Below, one piece after another: positions 1 through 7,239 of a stretch of 9,611 bases of DNA (its first letter is position 1; each line of letters begins with the position of its first letter). The stretch is from Desulfobacterales bacterium. GTDB lineage: Bacteria > Desulfobacterota > DSM-4660 > Desulfatiglandales > B25-G16. Location of the stretch: the NCBI GenBank assembly GCA_013375385.1, contig JABXJY010000084.1:1-9611 (forward strand). Direction: 5' to 3'. Below the pieces are notes generated by a model. The model saw nothing but the letters and a program-made list of their open reading frames with translations. It did not search any database and was not told the origin of the DNA. A program made the translations under genes and the position numbers.

Positions 1-1
1 C

Positions 2-553
2 AATGAGGAGGCAGAGATCAAGGTGGGGGAAAATGTCCCCTACATCACCAAGGAGGCTACTGGTGAGCAGATCTACCAGACCTACGAGTACAAGGATGTG
101 GGCGTGACACTCAAGATCACCCCCCAGATTAGCCAGGAGCGGTTTGTAAGGTTAAAGCTCTTTCAAGAGGTAGTAACATTAAAGAAAGGGGCTGAGCAGT
201 TCAGACCGACTACCCTGAAGCGCTCTGCGGAGACCACGGTCATTGTGAAGGATACGAATTCCGTGGTTATCGGGGGAATTATCGGCGAAAGCACCGAGAG
301 GGGAACCTACCAGGTACCGTGCCTCGGAAATATCCCGGCCCTGGGTTGGCTGTTCAAATCAGTTTCCAGGTCCCGAAACAAGACCAACCTTTTCGTCTTT
401 CTGACACCCTATATTATTGAAAACCCAACTGAGGCCAGGAAGATCTATGAAGAGAAGAAAGAAGAAATAGAAGGAACAGACAGAATCCAGGAAGGCGTTA
501 TCAAGATGTATAAAAGGCCGGAAGCCAGAAGCAAGAACGGAGAGGTCAAATGA
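2..553 (+). CDS. gspD: Type II secretion system secretin GspD, C-terminal part (partial at left edge)
   Basis: This is the 3' end of the outer-membrane secretin through which the type II secretion system exports folded proteins from the periplasm. The reading frame is open from base 2 (N-E-E-A-E-I-K-V-G-E-N-V-P, a conserved secretin-core sequence), so the true start lies left of the window and the GTG at 23 is only an internal codon. About 183 residues are visible of a protein that is usually 600-750. The family hallmark VPCLGNIPALGWLFKS is present, followed by the S/R-rich and NLFVFLTPYII segment that closes the secretin domain. The last ~45 residues are a charged tail (EEKKEEIEG, ending near IKMYKRP), as in the S-domain region of GspD that binds a pilotin. 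GspD is preferred over PilQ because of GWLFKS and the long tail after TPYII. No partner gsp gene follows; the next gene starts 169 bases on. Confidence 0.93.
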   Translation, partial: NEEAEIKVGENVPYITKEATGEQIYQTYEYKDVGVTLKITPQISQERFVRLKLFQEVVTLKKGAEQFRPTTLKRSAETTVIVKDTNSVVIGGIIGESTERGTYQVPCLGNIPALGWLFKSVSRSRNKTNLFVFLTPYIIENPTEARKIYEEKKEEIEGTDRIQEGVIKMYKRPEARSKNGEVK

Positions 554-722
554 ACCTATTTGACTGAGATCGGAAAGATTTGACCAAATATTTCTAAAGG
601 AATATGCAAGACATTCTCTAACCTGGCGGTCATAAGGAATGATGCAGGCTAAGATATTGTGGTCATGATCATTGTTTCTGAAATTATGGGGGCAGACCTG
701 GCTAGAGCATGGCACAGAAGGC

Positions 723-2363
723 ATGTTAAAGAACGTTAGCTACATCGTAGTGGTGATCTTTTACCTTCTCTTCTTCATGGGCGGATCTGAGGCGCTATGC
801 AAGAGCTCGGGTAAGCCTGCCGTACTGCTCAAGAAGGCTAACCGGTGCCGCAGAGCCTTAAATCGTTCCCCGAAGAAAAGGAGATATCGCCACAACTGGT
901 TAAGATGTATTCGGCATTACGAGTACGTTTACACCAGGTACCCAAAAAGCGATCAGGCGGCTTGGGCCATATATCGATCGGCCGGCCTCTTTACAGGTCT
1001 TTATGGTTACTCCGGGAAATCGAAAAATCTGGACGAAGCCGTTCGTCTATACAGGCGAGTGGTGGACGAATACAGGGAACACCGCCTTGCAGATGACGCC
1101 CAGTATCGGATCGGGGAGATCTTTTACAGGTATAAGAAGGACCCAGTCCAGGCTTATGCGGAGTTCTCAAAACTGAATAAACAATTCCCCTCAGGCGACA
1201 TGCGATCAAGAGCCAGGAAAATGTTGGAAGAATTGGCCATAACTCTTGGCAAAAGGGATAAGGAGAGAGACGAGAGAGAGTTGATCGTGGTCCACGATAT
1301 CCGGCACTGGTCTGCTCCAGATTACACACGGGTAGTTGTCGACCTCGAGAGCCCCGTGAAATATGAGCACCACTTGCTCAAATCGGACCCCAATCTCAAA
1401 AAGCCGCGGAGGCTCTATTTGGACCTCAAGAATGCGCATGTCACTTCAGAGATTGACAGTCCAATACCGATCAGGGACGGGCTGCTCCAAAGGGTCAGGG
1501 CAGGCCAACACACCAGAGACACGGTGCGCGTAGTCCTTGATATCGACAGCATTGGCGGGTACAAGGTTTTCCATCTTCACGATCCTTTTCGAATCGTGAT
1601 GGACGTCCGGAGGCCTGAAAGAAAGGAGAAGGCCCCTGACAGTACCGTATCACTTGCGAGACGGCCTGGAGCGAGCGCTGAGAGAATCGTGATCGACCCT
1701 GCGCATGGGGGGAAAGACCTGGGCTGCTCTACGCGAGGAGGGATAAAAGAAAAGGACATTACTCTCAGTATCGCCAAGATACTGGCGAAAAAGATGGTGA
1801 AAGATCTTGGCTGTGAGGTCTTTCTCACAAGAACTAGGGATATCTTTCGAACGCTGGAGCAGAGAACTGCCATTGCCAACGTGAAGAAGGCGGACCTCTT
1901 TATCTCTCTACATATTAATGCCCACGAGGATAAAAACATCTATGGGTTCGAGACATACTTCCTGAACATAGCGACCGACATGAGAGGTGTAATGGTGGCT
2001 GCCAGGGAGAATGCAACGTCCGAAAAAAATATAAGCGATCTTCAGGCGATCCTTAGCGACCTCATGTTGAATACCAAGATTCACGAGTCAAGCCGACTGG
2101 CTCATGAGGTTCAGAAGGGTCTGGTGGTCCGCATTAAGAGGGAATATGGGCCAGTAAAGGACCTCGGTGTAAACCAGGCCCCCTTCTACGTATTGATTGG
2201 TGCCCAGATGCCAGCGATTCTTGTGCAGGCAGGCTTCCTGACCAATCACATGGAATCAAAAAGGTTGTCCAGCAAGAAATACCAGGAAAGCGTGGCCGAA
2301 GGCATTATCAGGGGAATTAATTCCTATATCAAAAGCGCCGATGAGATCTACAAGGGCCGATAA
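723..2363 (+). CDS. Exported N-acetylmuramoyl-L-alanine amidase (TPR + AMIN + Amidase_3) with a substituted catalytic Glu
   Basis: Predicted periplasmic zinc amidase of the AmiA/B/C type, which cuts the lactyl-amide bond between N-acetylmuramic acid and the stem peptide during cell separation. I chose the ATG at 723: it gives an N-terminus with a signal peptide (MLKNVSYIVVVIFYLLFFMG, then SEA). The same frame can start at a TTG at 672, but that adds 17 residues before the signal peptide and has no good ribosome site. Domains (546-residue numbering): TPR-like helices at about 58-173; AMIN peptidoglycan/septal-targeting domain at 188-295; Amidase_3 at 321-538. Zinc ligands are visible as H328 (DPAHGG), E343 (KEKD) and H397 (SLHINAH). 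The catalytic Glu of the LVE-x-x-F motif is Gln here (Q502, codon CAG, ILVQAGFLTN). The segment between H397 and this motif could hold the autoinhibitory helix seen in AmiB/AmiC. Family assignment is secure; activity is uncertain. Confidence 0.92.
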   Translation: MLKNVSYIVVVIFYLLFFMGGSEALCKSSGKPAVLLKKANRCRRALNRSPKKRRYRHNWLRCIRHYEYVYTRYPKSDQAAWAIYRSAGLFTGLYGYSGKSKNLDEAVRLYRRVVDEYREHRLADDAQYRIGEIFYRYKKDPVQAYAEFSKLNKQFPSGDMRSRARKMLEELAITLGKRDKERDERELIVVHDIRHWSAPDYTRVVVDLESPVKYEHHLLKSDPNLKKPRRLYLDLKNAHVTSEIDSPIPIRDGLLQRVRAGQHTRDTVRVVLDIDSIGGYKVFHLHDPFRIVMDVRRPERKEKAPDSTVSLARRPGASAERIVIDPAHGGKDLGCSTRGGIKEKDITLSIAKILAKKMVKDLGCEVFLTRTRDIFRTLEQRTAIANVKKADLFISLHINAHEDKNIYGFETYFLNIATDMRGVMVAARENATSEKNISDLQAILSDLMLNTKIHESSRLAHEVQKGLVVRIKREYGPVKDLGVNQAPFYVLIGAQMPAILVQAGFLTNHMESKRLSSKKYQESVAEGIIRGINSYIKSADEIYKGR

Positions 2364-2428
2364 TGCGCTGCAGGGTCGAGCAACGGGGTTATCCTTTGCC
2401 TCTGCTCTTCTTAGGAATATGAAGAAAT

Positions 2429-4168
2429 TCATGCAGTCTTTCTGCAGCTTAAAATAGCATCAATATTTTTTTCGGCCCAATCATCTACCCTCCGTTCCTT
2501 TTCAACGTAGTTGATTACACTCTCTGAGAGATGCCGTCCCCTTCTCAATGCTTCTGCGGTTTTCTCTCCCGCATCTTTTGGCTTCATTGGGTTAACGTAT
2601 ATAATCCCGTCTTTTTCGCCAAAACCCCTTTCGCTGAGCACCCTTGAAGCGCCACTTGTGCCTAACACAAGCATTCCTCTTTCTGTAGGACTTCTGTATT
2701 TCTGTGAGAGGATATATTCAAACGCCACAAGGTTCATACCATCCTCTAAAGGGGTTACCAGCATTACATCTACTTCCTTCAAAAACCTGTAATTCTGGGG
2801 AGCAGGGATGCCTTCACCCGTATGGATAATATATTCTCCTCGTAATCTGCTGTTGGCTTTTGCGACTTCTTGTTCCAAGGCAGCATAAAGGTTTTGATAG
2901 TCTGGGTTTTCAGACCTGCTCGGAGCCGTTACCTGGTAGAAGCGAGCATCTCCTCTTGAAGCTCTAAGTCTATTGAGGGCATGGTAAAAGATGCTGAGCC
3001 TTTCAACAAGGCCCTTTGTATAGTCACATCTCTCTAAACCCCCGAAGATATATCTTCCCCTCTTTCTGTCATTCGTTATCTTCTGATACAGGCTTTCCCT
3101 ACCCAGTTTGTATTCCAGGGTTTTTCCCTCCGACACCTCAGAGACAATCTGATCAACATCCAAACCTATCGGAAAGGCGCCAATGGTTGTAACGCGATCT
3201 TGATGGGTTATTTCATAGAATTCTCCTCCTACTCTTATGTCCACGGGAAACCATTCTTCAAGCGCTTCCAGGTAATGATCGCAGTACTCTTTAGTATGGA
3301 AGCCTATGAAATCATTGGAAAGCATACCCCAGGTCAGTTTCTGCAACACACTTTCGATGCTTTCACCAAAGGGGTCATGTATTTGGAGTTTAACCCTGTT
3401 CCTTTTATCCTCTCGTATAAGGCCTTGGATTTCATGAATATTAAAGAAAGGGGTGTGCATGAACTGTCCCACATGGATCCTTTTCCTCTCTTCATCGGAG
3501 AACCCCTCCTCGACGAGCAATGCTTTATATACTTCTGAGATTTGCATTAGGTGGTAATCCTGGTTCCATACTACGATGTGATCTCCTTTTCTCTGGAACT
3601 CCCTGCTCTTACGAATTTCATCAACTATCGTGTTTGCAAATGTAACTCCGCTGCTCGTGTACTGCACGAAGTCGTTTTTCTCTAAATATGGCCTGGGGAA
3701 CGTTTTTGCCTTCTTGTAGAATAGCGGCGGTCTTGTAAGATGCATAAGGGGCCAGAGAAACCCGTTGGCAAATCTATTGTAGTAACTGTGCATGTGCTTT
3801 GTGTCAAAGAAAACAAACCTCATGTAAAAATCATATTCTTTGTACCTGAAATGCATCCTGTTATCTGGCCCTATCTCTATGTGAGGAAAATAATCGGGGG
3901 CATGTTTCTCCTTAACCATTCTCTTAAACAATCGTGTGTAGTGCCCCCTGGCAACATCGATATCCCTATCGCCCATAGAAGCACCGATCCATGTGGTGTT
4001 CCATGAGCCTGGTTTCAGAAGTCCGGCCATCGCCTGAACAAGGCCACCCTCTCCGAACTTCGGGGAGTGCGGACGAGTTCCGCTCTTCAGGCATGCTTCA
4101 GCTTGAGTGAGAAAACTCCCTGAAAAGCTAAATGGCCCCCTATTTGAAACAATGACTAGGTCACTCAT
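2429..4168 (-). CDS. otsA: Trehalose-6-phosphate synthase (GT20 family)
   Basis: Cytosolic retaining glycosyltransferase joining glucose from UDP- or ADP-glucose to glucose-6-phosphate to give trehalose-6-phosphate. GT20 motifs run in order: IVSNRGP at the N-terminus (R10, sugar-phosphate loop), YYNRFANGFLWP at 129-140, WNQDYHL at 201-207 (D204 matches the catalytic-loop Asp), FMHTPF at 236-241, IGFHTKEY at 288-295, FPIGLD at 332-337, LERCDYTKGL at 378-387 (R380 and K385 match the phosphate-binding Arg/Lys), and VTPLEDGMNLVAFEY at 471-485 (D476 and E484 match the donor-binding acids). At 579 residues it is about 100 longer than E. coli OtsA; the extra length sits mainly at 15-45, at 62-125 and near 142-195. 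No phosphatase domain is fused. The ATG fits because the first strand begins at residue 3, but no clear Shine-Dalgarno precedes it. Last gene of the cluster, 101 bases after otsB. Glucosylglycerol-phosphate synthase is a related alternative; the neighbouring otsB and treT favour trehalose. Confidence 0.88.
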   Translation of the reverse strand: MSDLVIVSNRGPFSFSGSFLTQAEACLKSGTRPHSPKFGEGGLVQAMAGLLKPGSWNTTWIGASMGDRDIDVARGHYTRLFKRMVKEKHAPDYFPHIEIGPDNRMHFRYKEYDFYMRFVFFDTKHMHSYYNRFANGFLWPLMHLTRPPLFYKKAKTFPRPYLEKNDFVQYTSSGVTFANTIVDEIRKSREFQRKGDHIVVWNQDYHLMQISEVYKALLVEEGFSDEERKRIHVGQFMHTPFFNIHEIQGLIREDKRNRVKLQIHDPFGESIESVLQKLTWGMLSNDFIGFHTKEYCDHYLEALEEWFPVDIRVGGEFYEITHQDRVTTIGAFPIGLDVDQIVSEVSEGKTLEYKLGRESLYQKITNDRKRGRYIFGGLERCDYTKGLVERLSIFYHALNRLRASRGDARFYQVTAPSRSENPDYQNLYAALEQEVAKANSRLRGEYIIHTGEGIPAPQNYRFLKEVDVMLVTPLEDGMNLVAFEYILSQKYRSPTERGMLVLGTSGASRVLSERGFGEKDGIIYVNPMKPKDAGEKTAEALRRGRHLSESVINYVEKERRVDDWAEKNIDAILSCRKTA

Positions 4169-4238
4169 GTCGACGCCGTTGTGAAATGTTTGTTTTTGGA
4201 GTACTTGCCCAGATTACTAAAAGCCTCGCCAAGATCAT

Positions 4239-4260
4239 CCAGTATTTGCCCCAGTATTTG
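4239..4260. repeat. Tandem repeat of about 12 bases between otsB and otsA
   Basis: CCAGTATTTG occurs twice, 12 bases apart (4239-4248 and 4251-4260), inside the 101-base gap between the otsB stop and the otsA start. It has only two copies and may be a chance slippage duplication. Confidence 0.5.
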
Positions 4261-4269
4261 TTGAATAGT

Positions 4270-5076
4270 TCACTCGGTACGACCATGATTTCTCTCAGCA
4301 TGAGGTAACCAATGTGAAAGAAATTCAATAAGTTCTTCAGGAGGTCTGATCCAGATATCGGCCGCCGTTGGTCGTAATTCTTCACGAACCAGTATACCAA
4401 TTCCTTTACCTTTTATGGATTTAAAACCATCTTCATCAGTATAATCATCGCCCAAGTAAGCAGTAACAGCATTTTGATCCATTTCTGTGAGAATATTTTT
4501 TACTGCATCTCCTTTATCTCTCCCGGGAACACGGAGTTCAAGACCACCATCAAACTCTCTTAGGCTTAGACCCCAAATTCCTGCAATTAGTGACCATTTT
4601 GGCTCCACCTGTCTTTTTATTTCAATAACCTTTTGCTCATCTAAGCCTCGCCAGTGGAGTGCAAGAGAACCCGGTTTTTCCTCACAACGATCTGAAAGTC
4701 CAACCGCTTGAATCCACTCGTCCGCTGCAACTATGCCTTCTAATGCATCTTCATCGATGGATGCGATCTCATAAGAACCATCCGTTCTTAGCCGCTCTAA
4801 CCCGTGGGAACCCCATATCTCCGGGTTTCTTGTCATCTTCAAAAGAGGAGTGAGGTCCTTAATCCATCTTCCGCTGATAATTACAAGACGGATACCAGGC
4901 GCTTGCATGATTTTATTTAGAACTTGGAGTACTCCGGGGTATGGAAAAGCTTTGTTTCGATCGGCCTGAAACGGGGAGAGAGTCCCGTCGTAATCCAGCA
5001 ATAATGCTTTTTGACTGGCATTACGCATGTGCTTATAGAACGTTTTGAGGTCGATTTCAGGGTTTAAAATTTTCAT
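4270..5076 (-). CDS. otsB: Trehalose-6-phosphate phosphatase (HAD superfamily)
   Basis: Cytosolic Mg-dependent phosphatase releasing trehalose from trehalose-6-phosphate. All HAD motifs are present in the 268-residue protein: motif I LLDYDGTLSPF (nucleophile D28, acid/base D30), motif II VIISGR (S68), the TPP-family WGSHGLE at 88-94, motif III in GRDKGDAV (K188), and motif IV LGDDYTDEDGF at 208-218 (D210/D211/D214 for Mg). The cap domain lies between about 100 and 185 and has the ALHWRG and DGGLELRVPG segments typical of OtsB. Its length matches E. coli OtsB (266). Its ATG is 19 bases past the treT stop with only a weak ribosome site, which fits translation coupled to treT. With OtsA downstream it completes the two-step trehalose route. 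Confidence 0.93.
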   Translation of the reverse strand: MKILNPEIDLKTFYKHMRNASQKALLLDYDGTLSPFQADRNKAFPYPGVLQVLNKIMQAPGIRLVIISGRWIKDLTPLLKMTRNPEIWGSHGLERLRTDGSYEIASIDEDALEGIVAADEWIQAVGLSDRCEEKPGSLALHWRGLDEQKVIEIKRQVEPKWSLIAGIWGLSLREFDGGLELRVPGRDKGDAVKNILTEMDQNAVTAYLGDDYTDEDGFKSIKGKGIGILVREELRPTAADIWIRPPEELIEFLSHWLPHAERNHGRTE

Positions 5077-5095
5077 ATGGTCTTTGTTTATTTTT

Positions 5096-6331
5096 TCAAT
5101 ATGAAAGAAATATTGTCTGCTCTTTTTGCTTGTCCAGTGTTAGGAGCAACAATAGATATCGTTTTAGACTCTTAGTGATTAAAAATTCGTCCTTCACTCT
5201 TTGATGGCCATTTTCAGCCAATTGTTTGGCGAAATCGGGTTGGTTTATTAGCCATCGTATTCCCAGACTAGCACCCTCAACAGAGTGGACCAATAGGCCA
5301 GTATGACCATGGATGATCTGGGCTGGAATACCGCCTACAGCTCCACCGATCAAAGGTCGTCTTTTCCAGAGTGCTTCCGAAACTGTCAAGGCAAACCCCT
5401 CCCTGAGAGACTTCTGTATCACAATATCTGAGGCACGCTGAAACGCATTTATCTCGGTAGCAATGGAAGGGCTAAACAGAAGAATGTGTATATCAGGATC
5501 ATCCCCTGCTTCAGCTCTTACCTTTTCCAGAATTTTTTCACTTTCAGGATCATCTGCAGCTTTGTCTCCAACTAAAAGCAAACGACAGTCCACGTATTTT
5601 CGTGCCATCTTAAAGGCTTGGATAACTCCTACAGGATCTTTCCAAGGATCATATCGTGAAATTTGGGTAACGATCGGTCTATCTCTGGGAATTCCGTATT
5701 GCATCAAGACACGATCAATATAGACAGCATCTAGGTCTCTGTTCTTGTCGGACAACGGGTCAATGGCCGGATAAAATCGATATTGAGCAATGTTTAATTC
5801 CGGAGAAAAAAGAGGCGACGAAAAGATAGCAGCATCATATTTCTCAACAAATGGTTTAAGGAATCTCCAGACTTGAGGATTAGGATGAGACATGTCTACA
5901 TGGCATCTCCATACCCATTTGTTTTTTCGCCTCTGGTTCCAGTTGATCAGTGCTAGCGGCTGGGGATCATGAATGACGATAAGATCTTCACCAAAATCTA
6001 TTTCATCGTTGTTTTTCTCATTGTAGGCCAAATAAGTGTTGAATACATCTTCCTTAAAATAATCCTCTTGACCTTGTAAGGCATTGTGAAAACGTTTTGT
6101 GATGTCAAAAAATGTCTGGTCCCCTTGAATCACATCCCATGTAACCTGGATTCCCAACTCATTGAGGAGAGGAACAATGCAATGAAGCATCTCAGCGACC
6201 CCGCCTCCCACTGCGGTAGAATTTACCATTTTAATTGAACGGTTAGCCAAATGAGAGGCAAGGATTGTCAGCTCCTCAATAATGTCTGGGCCAACCACTT
6301 CTTTATAATCAAACAATGTTGGTGCTTTCAT
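5096..6331 (-). CDS. treT: Trehalose glycosyltransferring synthase TreT-like (GT4 family)
   Basis: Probable retaining GT4 enzyme making trehalose in one step from NDP-glucose and glucose, a reaction that can also run backwards to use trehalose. I chose the ATG at 6331 (411 residues): AAGG stands 7 bases before it, and the length matches archaeal TreT (about 410-415). A GTG at 6352 would add seven residues but has no ribosome site. Motifs in this numbering: VNSTAVGGGVAEMLH at 36-50, the glycine-rich N-terminal loop typical of TreT and trehalose phosphorylase; WDVIQGDQTFFDITKRFHN at 65-83; VIHDPQP at 119-125; ISRYDPWKDP at 224-233 (Arg/Lys at the donor phosphates); GDKAADDPES around 255-264; and the GT4 E-x7-E signature REGFALTVSE ending at E319. 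The fungal-type phosphorylase, which uses trehalose plus phosphate, shares these motifs and cannot be excluded by eye. Second gene of the trehalose cluster. Confidence 0.85.
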   Translation of the reverse strand: MKAPTLFDYKEVVGPDIIEELTILASHLANRSIKMVNSTAVGGGVAEMLHCIVPLLNELGIQVTWDVIQGDQTFFDITKRFHNALQGQEDYFKEDVFNTYLAYNEKNNDEIDFGEDLIVIHDPQPLALINWNQRRKNKWVWRCHVDMSHPNPQVWRFLKPFVEKYDAAIFSSPLFSPELNIAQYRFYPAIDPLSDKNRDLDAVYIDRVLMQYGIPRDRPIVTQISRYDPWKDPVGVIQAFKMARKYVDCRLLLVGDKAADDPESEKILEKVRAEAGDDPDIHILLFSPSIATEINAFQRASDIVIQKSLREGFALTVSEALWKRRPLIGGAVGGIPAQIIHGHTGLLVHSVEGASLGIRWLINQPDFAKQLAENGHQRVKDEFLITKSLKRYLLLLLTLDKQKEQTIFLSY

Positions 6332-6342
6332 CCTGATACCTT
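6332..6342 (-). promoter_or_regulatory. Ribosome binding site deciding the treT start
   Basis: On the - strand AAGG lies 7 bases before the ATG at 6331. The in-frame GTG at 6352 has no purine-rich stretch before it, so the ATG is the better start. Confidence 0.55.
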
Positions 6343-6370
6343 GGAGTTTCACTATATGGCTTGAAGCGTA

Positions 6371-7054
6371 TTAATAATCCAAGCCTGCCGAGGTTAACCC
6401 TTTGGATATCTCCTCCAAATATCCATCGATTAGTTGAAGGATACGAGTTCTCAGTCCTTCCAGTGTGTATGCATTGAGGTCGATCCTTTTTATCATTTGT
6501 GCCAGATCTGGCAAGTTAAGACTCGATTCTATCCATGTCGAGAAGTCATTGGTTTGAAGGTCTTTCTCCAGCTGGCATTCGATAAAATGGAAGTATATCG
6601 AATAGATACTAATGGTTGATATTGCCTCTCGAAAGGATTTCAGATCATAGGCAAACTTATCGGTCAGGTATACTACCCTGATGATATCAAAAAGATGGAA
6701 AGGATCATCGGCTCTCTTTTGAAAGGCCTCAGATTTCTGGTTCCTGTAATCCTCAATGATATCAATAAGCCTCAACCTCAAGCTTCTAAGGGTATTGTAT
6801 TCAGACAAATCAGTGGCCATTATTTTTTCCGCTAGTGCTTTCTCATTGAGACCATTAGAAATCCAGTAGGAAAAGTCGTTGTTATAAGGCAGCCGTATCT
6901 CCCGCATCTTCATATAGGCCGAGAAGGTGTGATAGAAGATAGATGAATCCGGGCATGTATTTATGAGATTAAGCAGTTCATCAAGGGTTTCAGCCTTTCG
7001 GCCAGTGAGTTTCTCCAAGGATGCGCTGGATAGAAATTGAAATACATCAGCCAT
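6371..7054 (-). CDS. DUF5752-like helical protein with an internal duplication, first gene of the trehalose cluster
   Basis: Function unknown. The 227-residue protein has no signal peptide or membrane segment and looks largely helical, so it is probably cytosolic. It is built from two copies of one unit. Copy 1 holds NDFSYWISNGLNEKALAEKI at 59-78, ending in LRLRLIDIIEDY at 92-103. Copy 2 holds NDFSTWIESSLNLPDLAQMI at 169-188, ending in LRTRILQLIDGY at 201-212. The spacing is 110 residues. Shared positions include the aromatic run SSIFYH/YSIYFH, NDFS-x-WI, and the closing LR-x-R-hydrophobic-LID helix. I recall proteins of this type being called DUF5752 and lying near glycosyltransferase genes, but this is memory, not a search. 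The ATG at 7054 is preceded by AAAGGCGAGATGAG, an imperfect ribosome site. treT follows after 39 bases. A scaffold, regulator or accessory protein for trehalose enzymes is a guess from context only. Confidence 0.75.
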   Translation of the reverse strand: MADVFQFLSSASLEKLTGRKAETLDELLNLINTCPDSSIFYHTFSAYMKMREIRLPYNNDFSYWISNGLNEKALAEKIMATDLSEYNTLRSLRLRLIDIIEDYRNQKSEAFQKRADDPFHLFDIIRVVYLTDKFAYDLKSFREAISTISIYSIYFHFIECQLEKDLQTNDFSTWIESSLNLPDLAQMIKRIDLNAYTLEGLRTRILQLIDGYLEEISKGLTSAGLDY

Positions 7055-7066
7055 GAACTCATCTCG

Positions 7067-7085
7067 CCTTTACGTTATGTTAAGG
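7067..7085. promoter_or_regulatory. Imperfect palindrome just upstream of the trehalose cluster
   Basis: CCTTTACGTTATGTTAAGG is a 19-base dyad with seven of nine pairs matching. It lies 12 bases before the first ATG of the cluster (7054). The position suits an operator or a leader hairpin, but also overlaps the AAAGG that may serve as ribosome site. Dyads of this quality do occur by chance in AT-rich DNA. Confidence 0.25.
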
Positions 7086-7223
7086 TTTTTAGAATGCCAG
7101 GTTACTGCCTTTTGTGCCTTTCTATGGATTTGTCAGGATTAGATGCAGCGCTGATCAGGTCTAGATGGGTAAAGGTTTGCAAAAAACATACAGTTTCTTT
7201 CCCCTCATGAGTTTCTTACTAAT

Positions 7224-7239
7224 TCATTCGTGGGAATGA
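7224..7239. repeat. Short inverted repeat, possible decayed REP-like element
   Basis: TCATTC and GAATGA form 6-base arms around GTGG, followed by CGCC. The GGGAATGACG half resembles one arm of the GTCATTCCCGCG-type interspersed hairpins common in proteobacterial intergenic regions; the other arm is not preserved. Only one copy is seen in the window. Confidence 0.3.

Noticed and set aside
672..722. TTG start 17 codons upstream of the amidase ATG
   Set aside because: No Shine-Dalgarno, and it would place a charged stretch ahead of the signal peptide.
359..724. 121-codon open frame on the - strand
   Set aside because: It lies antisense to gspD and the gap after it, with low-complexity hydrophobic content and no ribosome site.
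2364..2428. Terminator between the convergent amidase and otsA genes
   Set aside because: Only a weak ATGAA/TTCAT stem with a GAAA loop and no T-tract was found.
6332..6352. GTG start for treT
   Set aside because: No ribosome site; the ATG at 6331 has one, and its length matches the family.
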